Origin: Acestrorhynchus altus | Lineage: Eukaryota; Chordata; Actinopteri; Characiformes; Acestrorhynchidae | DNA: 64,000 nt | NCBI GenBank assembly: GCA_034509495.1 | Contig: CM067508.1 | Location: 34,425,269 to 34,489,268 of the forward strand | Direction of reading: 5' to 3' | Part shown: piece by piece, positions 51,287 to 63,992 of the stretch | How the letters are laid out: each line of letters begins with the position of its first letter | How positions within the stretch are numbered: the stretch's first letter is position 1 | Made by a program: the position numbers and the translations under genes | The notes under the pieces: generated by a model | Told to the model about the DNA's origin: nothing | What the model saw: the letters and a program-made list of their open reading frames with translations, nothing else | Database searches by the model: none

Positions 51287-54200
51287 TTAGAAAGCGGTGC
51301 TGGCCATGCTGCCAGGCGCAAAAAGGCGGGGCACTCCATCCTGCGCCGATTCCACATGCCGATGTGCCAGCTTCCCCTCTTCACCTGCAGATCACAGAAA
51401 AAAAAAAAACAAATCACACGAAGCAGCACACGCGTCTTAACTCACGAAGCTCAAATTCACACCTGCAGTTCGTTTGCTTTGGTCTGAATCAGGAAACGAT
51501 TTTGTAAACTTGGCTGCTGTGTTTCGGGCCAGTGCAGATTTCTGTGCAGCAGTGGCAAAGCTGGCATCTGGTCAAATAACCAGTATACCAGTTTAAACCA
51601 CACCCGCAGAGCCACTCAGCTCGAACCTGCCCAGTACACGTGATAGTTGGGCTGGACAGAGGTCAGATCACGTTCTCACAACAAACTGCACAGCCTGAGA
51701 CCACCTCCTTTAAAGGGTCTCACATCAGAGGGTGATTACTGGTCTTCACACCTGTCCAAAGAGGGTGAAACCAAGCCAGAGTCTGACTTAACTGAATGAA
51801 AAGGTGTGAAAACAGCCCCAGTTGTTCCTTCTGATGTTCGAGGTTTTTATTCCTTTTTCATTTGTGCTGGATTTGGACTCACCCAGCACCAGCAGGGCTT
51901 GTTTGGCAGCCTCTCTCACGTCCTCCTTGTCTGTGCGGCACAGATACACCAGCTGCTCGATGCTCTCTTTGGCCTGGCAGACAAAAATACATTGTGATTG
52001 ATATACACTCTTCCATATGTCACATATAACCGTATACCCCTTCAGTCGGTCAATCATCTGAGCCACTTCTGCCTGAACAGGGTCATGGTTATTCCAGAGC
52101 CCACCTGGGGTAGGTAGGAATACCCCCTGACTGTTGCAGGGTACCACAGACAGACGCACACAGTCACATTCACACCTAGGGAGCAATTTACCATGGTCAA
52201 TTCACCAACCACATGCATTTCCGTGGGAGGAAACTGGAGTACCCGGAGGTACATGGGGAGAACACACCAAACTCCTCACAACTCAAGGTCTTCCATACTG
52301 CTGACTGTCCTGTAACTGTACTCTGTGCACACAATCAACAACCGCATGTTGATATTTACGGAGACTGAAGTGCAAGATGGCGGTTTTCAACAGGTGGGCC
52401 GCGGCCTCCCAGTGGGCCACAGTGGTACTGCTAGGGGGCCAATGGCCAAAATATTGGGTTTTTTTTGTTTTGCAAAATAAAAATCTATAATTTATGTTTA
52501 TATAATTAATCAAACGTAATTTAAAAAGAGAGAGATATTACCTAAATATTATCAGCCACTGTATCTGACTGAGAAAACAACAGAACTGAAGCACCTATGG
52601 CTCTCAAAACTCGACGTACTGCGACCTTTACCGCGGTACAATACGCCCGTGATGGGTTACGTGGGCCGTGAGCACTGACCATCAGAAACTTCTCAGACAG
52701 AGGAGACTTACCTTTAGAAATGCAAGTGCCTTGCATCCACACACACGGGTCTCCATGCTCTCGTCCTCCAGTAACTCCAGACAGCTCACCAATGCCTGAA
52801 GCACCAACACAGATTCAGTCTTTAGTCATACAGCACCAGTCTGACCATAGTCATACCTAAACCTGGACACCCGGACGTATGAACAACGTGCTCAAACTGT
52901 GACAGCAGACCCGGAGAGTCTGGTTTTAGTTCCACTAAAGGTGCTGTAATGATCACGGAAGCTATGTAGAGTTTTGTTACTGAACTGGGAAAATCAGTGC
53001 ACCAGTGAGCTGGAATTTGGCTGACCTGAACTTTTCACTTCTTCTTAATTCAAATCATTTGAATTCATATTTATGAATATAATATGTGCCTTTTAGAATA
53101 GAAGAGTAGACTATATGTTATTAATATTGGTGTTGAATATTGAATATTACAGATCTACACATATAATTATAGATAATCTGACTTTAGAAGTGAAAACTGG
53201 AGTGAATTAAGGGTGATTGTTTTGTCACTCTGTGGTCGTCAGTGTCCTGTTCCACACTGTGTGGTGCTGGGGGGGCAGCATCTCCAAGAAGGACACGTTC
53301 AGGCTGGACAAACTGATCAGGCGAGCTTGGCTCTGCAGTTGGCATGAAGCTGGACTCTCTGGTGACGGTGGCAGAGAGGAGGGCTTTGAGGAGACTACTG
53401 GACATATTGGATGATGCCAGTCACCCTCTACCCACTGTCATCAGCCACCAGAAGAGCCTGTTCAGTGAGAGACTGTCCTTCCTACGTGCAGGACCAATAG
53501 ACTTAAAAAGTCTTTTGTCCTGCACGCCATCAGACTGGACAACTCCTCTCTGGGCTGTAACCTGACCACCCAACACAACTGGACTCAATAATATATAAAC
53601 CAGTGCAATAATAATGTGCCGTAACCCTCGTACTGGACTTTTCATAAACATTATCTTCCTCTCTGTCCGTACAGCAATGATGATGCTGCTGGAACCGTAA
53701 CTTCCCTGAGGGACCCTCCCAAAGGGATCAATAAAGTTCTCTCGTCTCTTATCGGGAGTTTTTGAAGGTCAGCCGTCTGGAAAAACTTTCTTGCCATGAA
53801 TAAAAATTAACCCAACATTCACCGTTAAAAGCAAACAAGGAACTTTTGGAGGTTCTTCGGCTTGAAACCGTGTAAGGAACCTCTTAAGGTGCTTCCAGGA
53901 ACCTTCAAAAGCAGGACAAAAGGTTCGCTGAAGAGGTTCCTCCACGGTTTTATGCAGACGAACCTGCGCGTATTCCTCAAGGATATTGAACTTTGTACGG
54001 GAAGATGGTGTCTGTCCATGTGAGGAGGAAATGAGGTCCAGGCTTCAGGCAAGAAAATAAACCTTGCATAGCTACACTGTCCTGTTTGACCTTTTGTCCC
54101 AGTCTACCTTATTTCACCTGGAGCTAGACGATGTTCACGGTTTACATCTGTTTGATTTAGTCCTGTTTTATTGTATTTTGACACAAAACCTCTTTAAAAT

Positions 54201-54615
54201 GTTAATAATTTATGCTCTTATTGAGGAACATCCCTCAATTTTACCCACTTAAAGGACGAAAGGCTGAGTATATAATAATAATAATATAATAATAAACGGT
54301 GTCCATTTATTGAGGTTGATCATCCACTGAAATCTGGCACCGTTCTGTTTAGAAAAGCTGCGCTGCGGCCCCTATAACAGCTCTTCACCCCTGAATGCCC
54401 CCAGGTCTGTGTCGTACCCTCTCTCTGTGGCGTGGCTGCTCGGCCAGGCTGCGCAGCAGTGAGCTGGCGCTGCTGCACACTTTCCCCCGGGGGTCCCTCA
54501 GGAGCAGGCTGACGGCCCGCAGGCCTTCGCGCTTTAAACTGCACTCGGGGGGTCTCTTTAAGGCCTTCAGCAACACTTCCTGCTCGCCAGACTGTAGACA
54601 CTGCACCAGCCACAC

Positions 54616-54677
<62 letters not shown>

Positions 54678-55259
54678 AAGAAAATGAAGACATCATTAGA
54701 GGAAAAAAAAATAAGGGTATCGGTGGGGTGGGGGTTGGGAGATCAGGTGGGACCAAGAGGGAGAAAGAGGCAGATGAGGTGATAATGAGTGGATGGGTGG
54801 GAGCGTCAACCGGAATAACCGACGGCTGAGAAAAATGCAAATCCGTGAGGCAAGTCGTTCGCACCCTCAGCGCGTTAACAGCGTTTGGAGTGATTCTGCA
54901 CTCCCCCCGTTCTGATCACTATAAGCAAACACAACAAGGGCACACAAAACCACACACCTTCTTCCGCCAGCTCGGTAATGTGTGTGTCCAGCTCGCTCAC
55001 ACCCTCCGCCTCTAGGTAGCTCCAGAACTGGAAGATTGTGATACTTTCTTTAGCTGCACCTCCGCCTCGCCTCGGGAGCCTCCTCTCCAGAATCCTCTCC
55101 ACCAAGCGCAGAAACACTAACCAGCACAGAAAAGCGACCCGTCAGTACACCAACAGTGACGTGTCAGAGGTGTGTGTCACACACATATACAGGAAAATAG
55201 GCACGTATGATTAGTCTACTGCAACAAGCTGTAAATAAAGAGCAGAACTCAACACTGAA

Positions 55260-55308
<49 letters not shown>

Positions 55309-55661
55309 TACAACAATTACAACAACATCACAACTGTATTTCTGACGCCATAAACGTCCGATAAACGGCAGGAAATTTGAACATTCCCACTTAATGCACA
55401 GTGGAACTGAATTATCCTGTGGAAATAAGTAATTTTTTTAAACATTCAAAACCGAATCTTTAGAAAATTAAAACATGTATGTACAGATTAAAGGATGCTT
55501 CATCTTTACACACCCAGATTACAGATATACTGGAAATCACGTCCACTGTATCTGTTTGAGTCATAAACTCCAGGTCAAAGTCCAGGTCATGGTCATGGAG
55601 CTCACATGGTTCAGGTCTACACCTCTGCATTGTCAACACTTGATACAGCAAACCGTGCATG

Positions 55662-55698
<37 letters not shown>

Positions 55699-55868
55699 GT
55701 GTCTGTGTAGCCTGCTCCTCTCTCTGGTAGTCTGCTGGCATAAGTGTTGTTCAGTGTCTGTAGGAAAGTCTCTGTGGAGGTGCTGAACACACTGCCGCCA
55801 TCTGTACACTGCCGCCATAGCAACACAGCCCCCTGGCACTGCTCTAACTGTGGAACAACTGAGCGCGT

Positions 55869-55936
<68 letters not shown>

Positions 55937-58900
55937 GAGTGGTACAGGATGTTAGATGAACAGACATTTCACTCTTTTCTTAAATGTACCAGTTCATATC
56001 TCTGATCCGGTTTCCATTTCGCAGCTCTCATCCACTCACTGAGGTACTGACCTTCATCTGGCTTGCCAGTGATGCCCACGTGGTCCTTGGCAACCCGTCG
56101 AACGAGTTCAAGTACGCGAGCCTCTCGGAGCAGCCGGTCCAGAGCGTACATTTCTCCGCAGCGAAGCGGCCCAAACGTCCCCAACCTCTGCGCGCACAAC
56201 GTCACACACAGCAACATCAAACACAGCTTACTGGGGTGATTATGAACTCTTGACCAGTAAGAAAATGCAATCTGATTAATGTTTCATGGTGAAGTTATTT
56301 GACGTGTCCAATTAAGATCCACATTTAATCAGATTACACTGGTTTTAAGACAGAACGATTAAAATATGTCTTCTTACGGAAAATCAAAGGGTTGTGGGTT
56401 TAACACCCACTCCTGCTAAGCTCCTCTTTTAGGTCTTGGAGCCAGACACTGACCACGGCCTGCTCTGGCCGGCGCCACACTATGGCATGTCTGACCTGCA
56501 CTCTGACCCCAGCTTTCAATGTGAGTCACACTGACATGGCGGTGGTGTGTTAGTGTGTGTTGCTGGTACGAGTGGATCAGACAATAGTGCAGAAACAGAT
56601 GAGCTTCTGTCTCTGACTTTACATCTACAAGGTGGAGACACTCGGTAGGAGTGTCTAATAGAGTGGACAGTGAGTGGACACAGGGTTTAAACACTCCAGC
56701 AGCACTGCTGGGTCTGATGCACTCGTACCAGCAACACACACTAACACACCACCACCATGTCAGTGGGACTGCAGTGCTGAGAATGACCCACCACCCACAT
56801 AATATCTGCTCTGTGGTGGTCCTGTGGGGTCCTGATCATTGAAGATCAGGGTGAAAGGAGGAGAATAAAGTCTGCAGAGAAACAGTGAACGTAGAAAGAC
56901 GAAGAGAGCACCCCTACATGAACTTTACGGAGCTCAAATGAACGACGTGACTCACCAACAGCTGGGAGCTGCAGTTGTGCAGATGGACCAGCAGGGTGTG
57001 ATCTAGGGCCTGGCAGCCTGTGCTGAGCGGTCCTGAAGGCGCGTCCCAGCATCGGTCCTCACAGCCCTCATCATCCGCCACACACTCCTCCGTCACACCA
57101 CGGCCACTGTACACACATCGGAAAACCGTCATTAATTCCATTAGTTACCTAATGAATAAGGATGAGCTTTGGAAAGGACGTCACATGGTTTTCCAGCAGG
57201 ATGAGTCAGTTTGTATTTTTCTATCCAGCCACTAGATGGAAGGAGAGCATCATGTCAAAATTCCTACAGCCCATTTCTGGGAAAGGAAGTCAGCATTGTT
57301 GTGGGTAGCCTGGGTCATACACTACAGAACACAGACGAGACATTTCTGGAGCTCTGACCTGTCCTTCACAATCTGCCGGTCTCCATCCTCCTCCTCCTCG
57401 TCATCATACTCCAGATCCGACGTGTTGAGGAAGTCAAAACTTCCCAGGGCCGTCTCCACCGTCAGACTCACGCTGGAAGAGCGACTTCGACTCCGGCCCT
57501 GAACATACAGGCCTGTCGTTAATAAAGCACCGTAAGAATCAACTAAAACGTCCAACATTGATCTTAATGATAATCTTCAAGATCAGAAACAGGATTGAAA
57601 TGTCTGAGTAGAAACTTGCTCTCGGTGATCAGAGCCTCATGCAGGTCTGAAAGGCTGATGGTTATCATGGGTCACGGACTTGGAGCACAAGAACACCCTG
57701 AATGTTCATGGAAAATAGGACATACAACACACACGCCTGCAGGAAGGGTGGCACCCTGGCCATCTACTCTCACATTGTCTTTCATTTCTCCTGAGAGATC
57801 ACTCAGATGCAGACATGAACCACACACACACATACACCCACACACACATCCACCCACCCCAGGATAGGATCTTATGGGCTCCAGATTCTCGTCCAAGGAG
57901 GAGTGGTTAAAGGAGTGAGTGAAAGGGAGGACAAGGGGTGAGCAACAGTGTGTGAAGGGTGTGAGAGTGAAAGTGTGAAAGTGCAGGAAGGAGTGAAGAA
58001 AGGGAGTGGAAGATTGTGAGGAGGAGAGCGAAGGAGTGTGCAAATGAGCAGAGTGAGTGAGTGAGGGACGGAGTAAGGGAGTGTGCAAAGGAGTGAGGCA
58101 GAGTGAGAGAAGGGGTGAGCAAGTGTGTAAAGGAGTGTGCGAGAGTGAATGGAGAGGAGGAGTAAGGAAGTGGGTGAATAAGTGTGGAAGAGAGAGAGTG
58201 AAGGAGTGAGTGATGTGGTGTAATTAGTGATATCAGGCATCCAAAAAAGACGTTCAATGTCCCAGGTGGTTAAGGGACATTGAACGTCTGAGTTACAGGT
58301 CCCAGTACCACGTCTCTGTACTGCCACCAGTTAAACCACAGAGCAAGTGGGTGCAGCACACAAACTCTCCCACTTACAGTCAGCACTTCCTCCAGCAGCC
58401 TGAGCTCCTGCTCCAGAACCTGCAGTTCTGGGAACTGGCCCCTGTAGTCGTCGAGAGACGAAACCACGGCACTGAGGGCCTCCTCCAGACCGCTGACCGT
58501 TTCCTGTGGTGTTGCCCTTTCCTTCTCTGTGTGTGTCTGGGCGAGGGGTTTTGAGTCCTGGGCCTGTATCAAGTCCTCAGTCCTGGAAGGCCCAGCATCC
58601 TTCTGCTGGGAACAAGCCTCTGTCTTAGGAGATAAACAGACCGAATCCTCCTCACTGCGGGTGCAGGAGGCCGAGCTGGCCCTGGAAGGTCCTGCGGGCT
58701 CCTCAGACTCCTCAGATTCTCCGCAGGCCTCCTCTGTTGCATGGGGAACTGTTTCAGAGCTGCATTCAGAGCATATCGAGGATCTGGGATCTTGGGGCTC
58801 AGGTATAACCACACACAGCTCAGCCCGGACTGGCAGGTCCATCACCGAGGACGCCTCAGGAGGCTCGAAGCATTCGCTAACTGGCCGTTCCACCAGCGCT

Positions 58901-59623
58901 GCATCCACACTGCCCTCACTGATGTGGCTCAGTGACCGAGAGTAGCGGGCATGTCCGTTTGGCATTTCTGGTTTCCCTGCAGCATCAGCGGTGATTGACA
59001 TAGCGGTCACTTGGGGTTTCTCTGGTTCCTCCTCGTCCTCCTCCTTCTGATCGGCCAGGCGGGTGGGCGTGGAAGTGGCCGATTCGCGTGGAGTGAACGA
59101 GATCTCAATGGAGGGGGCAGCAGCCTGAAGCTCAGGCTGGACCAGGTTCTTGTGGGCATGGCGCAGGCCCAGGGAGAGCTGGGGGCTGGACGAGTCGTCA
59201 GAGGATTCGGAGGAGTTCGACCAGGCGGTCCCGTTTTCCATCTCATCCTGCCGCCTCAGCATGTTCTACACAGAGCAAGAGTGAGAGAAAGAGCAAGAGG
59301 GGATAAAAACAATAGGGTTAAGATTTGGAATTGGCTTCAGGTGCAGGGTTTCACTCGCATTACCTTTAGGTCTTTAGGGACGAGGGACGAGGAGGAGTGA
59401 ATATGTGACGGGCTACGAGCGCGCCTGGCCTCTGTCATCGAGCATTAGTGTGCTCCTTCTCCCAGCGCTCCATTCAGGCTGAGTGCAGGCTGGCAGGCGG
59501 CCCAGACAGCCAACACTCTGCCTTCTCCAACTAATTAACTTCTGCTGCATCCACTCTCCGTCACCCCGCAAAACAATAACAATCACTGCACCCGAAATGA
59601 GAACTGCATGTGTGTCTTCACTG

Positions 59624-59686
<63 letters not shown>

Positions 59687-62429
59687 AGCAAGCGCTCAAG
59701 TCTTCAAAACAGACATTAAAATTCGAGTTTATTCTACATCATTACAAGGCAACTCAAAGCAACTACGAGGCTGATGATTGGTTGAACACACGCTGCAGAC
59801 TAGAAAGCCCCCTGGTGCACAAGAGCTTTCTAGTCTAAGTAATAGTCAGAGGGTTCTATGGGTTCTATGGGTTTCGCACTAGTCAACAGCTAGAATTGAG
59901 CGTCCCCTTGACTGTTTAGAATGGTCGTAACTTCAGATTTCTGTAGATCACTAGGCTATAAATACCTGCAGCGTGTGCGATGGGGCTCTAGACTGGGATT
60001 TCTGCCGCTGCTGGTAGATCCGTATGAATCCTTTGGGACCCACCTCTTCTCAATTTATAAACCACGTCCGCACACCCCGCAGGTATTTATCGCCCAATCA
60101 TCCACATGCAGCGCCATCTGCAGGAGTCTGATGTTACTACCACCTTTCGCACGCAAAGTGACAGCTGTTGCGTCCGGGGAGCTCATTTCTAACAAATCTA
60201 AAACAGCTAAAGCTGCTACTTGGACCATCCTAACCTACATGAGCTAGTGGCCAGCAGCACTTACATGGCTATGGGACTGAGAGGAGCCAATGCTGGCAGA
60301 GGAGACGTCGCCACAGCTGCAGCTTTGAGACAGCTTCTCGGCCAGCGTTTCCCGGAACACGTCCAGGAGAGACCAGCGCTGCTTGGGCGGCAAACTCCGA
60401 GGGGTCAACTAAAGCATTTGTAGTCAGTCGGAGCAGGAGAGCACAGTGAGAACAAGGGAGGTTCGGATTTAAGAATCCATGACTACTAAAGGCAAACTTA
60501 CCCATCGCTGGACAATCTTACACACGGTACATTATCTGAGATTTTATTAGCTAAACTTAAGTCCATAGTTTGAGGAGAAACAGTAAAGAGATGCTATTAA
60601 AGGTTCTACGCGTTCTGCAGCATATGTTCCAAAAAAAAACAAAAAACGTATAATAACAGGATAATAGTATCCAGTCGTTTTGACAAACTGTCCCATCATG
60701 TAGGATGTCCTGACCAAGCCACCTTTGCTTTCTTTAGCAGTAATGTCATCACTGAGACACCTGGACTGCTGTGGACTAGAACTGTCTCTTTAGCATCCGC
60801 TGATGGTCAGGTTGATGGCACTTCAACCCTGCCTTTGTTGTGGAATGGCATGGGTGCAGATGGGATGCCAGCTTTGGAAACCTACGAGTGTGCAGGATCT
60901 ACAGGCGCAGCTGCTGCATCTGTGGGTAAATGTGCTGCAGGACGCCGTACAGAACCTGTATCTCCACACCCAACCGTATCTCATCTTGTATCCAGGATAG
61001 ATTCCCAACAGGGAACTACAACCTCCTTTCAATTGTACAGTTTTCCCCAGTAAACCCATCCTTTCACTCCAATGGAAAGATTCATTCCATTCCAACAACT
61101 TTTTCTTGGCAAAGAGTGTAAGAACCTCCAGGACATAAAACTAAAGAAGACAACCTGGGACACCTGAAGTACCCAACATTCAGAGGGAGGACCCAACACT
61201 ATGGTTTGTGTACAGCAGTGGTCCTTGACCCCAATTTGGACTAGATCGGTTGACAGAAAACGTGGACAGAAAGTGAGCTGGTAGGAGACACTTACGTAGA
61301 AGGCCTGCTCTCTCAGAGAGGGCGTGTCTGGAGGACTCTGGTTGTAGGTGGAGAAACGCTTGTTCACGGTTGGAGCTTTGTTCACCGTGCTCGCTGTGGA
61401 GGCTTGGTCATCTTTGTCAAATGGACTGAAGGAGATGGAAAGATCACAGAGGGTGAGAGAGAGAGTGAGAGAGGACATACAAGGAGAATATTGATTCCTT
61501 TCTGCCAACTCTACTTAACTCATTAATGAACTGTTGAAATGAACCCTCACTGAGGGTGGGCTCTGCAGGAAACCTACCATCGTCACAGTGCAGCCGGTGG
61601 AAACCCTGGTATGGAAGCCTTAGAACATTTTATATAAACAGTATCTCTGGTCAGGCTCTGTAGAACAAGGCATTTCCTTTCCTTTTCCTTTATAAATATT
61701 ATTTTATAAAAATGAATATTGTTAATAATTTTGTTGTCATATTTTATATTTCGAGCATTTTTGATTTAACGTTGATCAGTGTGGCATAAAGCTCAGTAAA
61801 ATTACGAATCCAGGGTCTCAAATGATTTCATATTTAATATTTAATTATGGGTTTCGATGAATAATAATCAGATGGCATCAACATTAAAACAAAAACAGCA
61901 TGAAACGTCAATTTAAATGTAACGAATATAAAACGAGAAACTTTTGAATTAAATTATGTACAAAAAATGATATAAAAATCAATTGTCCGTCCGGCTCCTT
62001 CCTAGAGCGTAAACCCTCAAGACCTGTGGACCCATTCTTCAGTTCCTCACCGTCAAGCAGCAAGTGACCTATTACATTCTTAGCAGTTACTGAATTACAT
62101 ATAGAAGTTACTGTTTAATAGCTCTTAAAATTCAAAAATAAGTCAATAACTCAAAGTCTTCCTGAACGCACTCTATAAACACACACAACAAACCCCTCAA
62201 ATAAAGAATCAGCTCACATAACAGAAGACCGTCATCCTTTTTACTGGAACGAGCCTTTAATTAAAACCAGGGAAACTTACTTCCATGTGACCTCCAGACT
62301 GAGTTTGATGGTGCCCAGGTCATTGATGTCCACAGCCACGGTTTGCGGCAGGGCGGCGAACAGGTCTTTGGTCTCACATGACACATTCCCCACCACCACG
62401 TGATTGGCCAGGCTCTTCAGCTCCGTCAC
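51287..62429 (-). CDS. ripor1: RIPOR1 (FAM65A), RHO family interacting cell polarization regulator 1, 5'-truncated by the window edge
   Basis: RIPOR1 is a RHO effector linked to cell polarity, Golgi reorientation and migration (family knowledge). Exons, 5' to 3': 62281-62429, 61296-61425, 58378-59265, 57359-57498, 56956-57106, 56052-56187, 55697-55858, 54958-55116, 54418-54614, 52712-52795, 51883-51973, 51287-51384. They sum to 2385 nt (794 aa plus TAA) with every junction in phase. Hallmarks are DLGTIKLSLEVTWNPFDKDD, FSTYNQSPPDTPSLREQAFY, MLRRQDEMENGTAW, DDYRGQFPELQVLEQE, GTFGPLRCGEM, FQFWSYLEAEG and the exact ending GSMASTAF. The 888-nt exon is a low-complexity Ser/Glu-rich linker. The C-terminal 300 residues look like HEAT/ARM-type helices (ESIEQLVYLCRTDKEDVREAAKQ). 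The N-terminal Rho-binding region lies beyond position 64000. The two last exons are short and were found by phase and the conserved tail. Confidence 0.96.
52085..52275 (-). mobile_element. Common fish repeat fragment in RIPOR1
   Basis: On the plus strand GGTCAATTCACCAACCACATGCATTTCCGTGGGAGGAAACTGGAGTACCCGG is the reverse of the repeat family begun at 13340. It lies in the intron between RIPOR1 exons 52712-52795 and 51883-51973. Confidence 0.65.
53180..53745 (+). pseudogene. LINE 3' end
   Basis: Broken frames read VSVLFHTVWCWGGSISKKDTFRLDKLIRRA and MKLDSLVTVAERRALRRLLD, then SHQKSLFSERLSFLRAGP; the 3' terminus is CCAAAGGGATCAATAAAGTTCTC. The same family as 45605-46080, antisense in a RIPOR1 intron. 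Confidence 0.85.
54619..54670. repeat. (GA)n microsatellite at a RIPOR1 acceptor
   Basis: (CT)n in the transcript, running into CTGCAG, the acceptor of exon 54418-54614. Confidence 0.95.
55261..55306. repeat. (CA)n microsatellite
   Basis: About 23 CA units in the RIPOR1 intron upstream of exon 54958-55116. Confidence 0.95.
55663..55696. repeat. (CA)n microsatellite forming a RIPOR1 donor
   Basis: In the transcript the exon 55697-55858 ends ACACAG and the intron is GTGTGTGTGT from its first base. Confidence 0.95.
55870..55933. repeat. (CA)n microsatellite next to a RIPOR1 acceptor
   Basis: About 32 units; in the transcript (TG)n then GCACGCGCTCAG, the acceptor of exon 55697-55858. Confidence 0.95.
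56420..56880. repeat. Foldback repeat with complete right arm
   Basis: The core and right arm (GTGGGGTCCTGATCATTGAAGATCAGGGTGAAAGGAGG) are intact; the left arm is shortened. It ends about 100 bp from RIPOR1 exon 56956-57106. Confidence 0.75.
57895..58215. repeat. Purine-rich GTGAGTGAAGG satellite
   Basis: Degenerate GAGTGAGTGAAGG, GAAAGTGTGAAAGTG units. In the transcript sense it is a C/T-rich tract; the frames reading THSLTPSL are artefacts. Confidence 0.8.
58248..58289. repeat. Perfect 16-bp inverted repeat
   Basis: AGACGTTCAATGTCCC at 58248-58263 and its exact reverse complement at 58274-58289, with a 10-bp loop, about 90 bp inside the intron after exon 58378-59265. Confidence 0.95.
59626..59683. 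repeat. (TG)n microsatellite
   Basis: About 28 TG units in the RIPOR1 intron upstream of exon 58378-59265. Confidence 0.95.
60265..60408 (-). CDS. ripor1: Probable in-frame cassette exon of RIPOR1 (48 codons)
   Basis: On the minus strand CTTTAG precedes 60408 and CAT|GTAAGT follows 60265. The 144 nt are open in the frame set by the flanking RIPOR1 exons (phase 0 at both ends) and encode a peptide starting LTPRSLPPKQRWSLLDVF and ending SIGSSQSHSH, with a helical RETLAEKLSQSCSC core. It would insert between LREQAFY (exon 61296-61425) and NMLRRQDE (exon 58378-59265). I do not recall it in the main human isoform, so it may be alternatively spliced or fish-specific. It is not part of a repeat I recognise. 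Confidence 0.6.
60780..61010 (+). repeat. Tc1-like element fragment
   Basis: VQDLQAQLLHLWVNVLQDAVQNLYL on the plus strand and the tail CGTATCTCATCTTGTATCCAGG match the end of the element at 14925-15375. No catalytic block remains. Confidence 0.6.
61430..62280. other. RIPOR1 intron, AT-rich, no other feature seen
   Basis: Only AT-rich intronic sequence; no repeat or coding frame that I recognise. Confidence 0.6.
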
Positions 62430-63910
62430 CTTGACAACCAAAAGGGGTTTATTGAGTCTGTCTAATGGGGACACATACCAGCACATCATCCCACAGCCAG
62501 AACTGGCCACTCGATACCCGGGCCAGCATCTACAACCTTTTAGACACAGCGGTGAAGTTGGGCAGAGCCCTGTGAGAGTGGAACGGGAGTTTAGAGAGGA
62601 ATTCATAAAGGGTTTATAGCCCAAACCCCAGGAAACACACCACTTAACACAGTTATGTCCACATAGGACACGTGAAGCACTTTCTCAATGAAGTGAGCTA
62701 CAAGAGAAACCATAGACTTCATCCCAAACCATGTAAACCTCACACAGGATACTACAATGAATCTACTCCCAGTGGTGGCCTGGACTTATATGACCTAAAC
62801 TCCTCCCGTTATGTCAAATAACATAAACGAGCTGGAATTTTGACTATTTTGACTGAATATTCTTCATCATTTAAAGTTGACTCCATTATGATTCCATTAT
62901 ATTACCATTTTGTCAGTGGAATAAATGACCGGTCTAGTAGTGCGGAGCTCTCATTATATTCTTGGGACCTTCTCGGACGCTCCACCAACTCTATAGAGTA
63001 TCTAACATCTAAGCTTTGCTGTCCCAACTTTGGTCAAATCCATTCTGATTGTCCGATTGCACAAACACAGCTTAGAGGAGGTGAACTTTAAGGCGAAATG
63101 TTGGGTTACAAAGCAAAACGAGAAGGGAGGGGCTGTTCACCCAGTCTTTGCTCACACAGTGTTCAAATTTCAGAATTAAAGTCCTGAGAAGGGAAAACAC
63201 GAATTAAGAAGATAAATAAAGGACATTACACTACTGTCACGTATCAAAAATGTTATTCATACACGTCTAAATTCTGTTCATATGTCTTAAATGGAGACTA
63301 GGATCTCCTATAAATACTCCGTCAGTCATATGTAGGTAAATGAAGGTCAAACTACGAAAACATCCCACAGAATCGGGAGCTACATTTAAAACAATGGAAA
63401 AAACAACAACCACAAACGAAATCCAGAGCTGCTGATTCTGAACAGTGTGAGGCAGAACTACACCGAACTGAGATCTGTAACATAAGCTGATCACAGATAT
63501 TAGACTCTCTCGTACACAATCACACCACATTTTTAGCCAGTTCCAGTTCCGCGTTCTATGCGGCGGTACGGTAATGCGAGTTCTCTTCCACCGTCCCGAC
63601 CTCTCCTGTCACGCAACGTTAGACGAGACTGCACTGAACGGCCCCTCGGCCAGTCTATAAACAGTTTTGACAAACATCAGCTGCATTCTCCTCATTCCTC
63701 CCCTACAGCTCATCCTCCATCCCACTCCGTTTTTTAATATCCCTTTCTTCTGTGAAATGTCCTCTACCTCTTCCTGTCTCACTCTTTCCGGAGGTCCCTG
63801 AGGAACTTTCGGCCCCTGCGTACGACAGTGCGGCTTGCAGAACCGCCAAAGGACAAAAACAAGTCAAAGTCCAGCTGCTCACACCAGGCTGTTAGGGCCA
63901 TTAACGTTTC

Positions 63911-63992
<82 letters not shown>

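Noticed and set aside
57872..58327. Open frame of 151 codons on the minus strand
   Set aside because: It is the translation of the GTGAGTGAAGG satellite (HSLTPSL) in a RIPOR1 intron.
63770..63870. Upstream RIPOR1 exon
   Set aside because: Translations on the minus strand have stops or no match to the expected sequence before VTELKSL.
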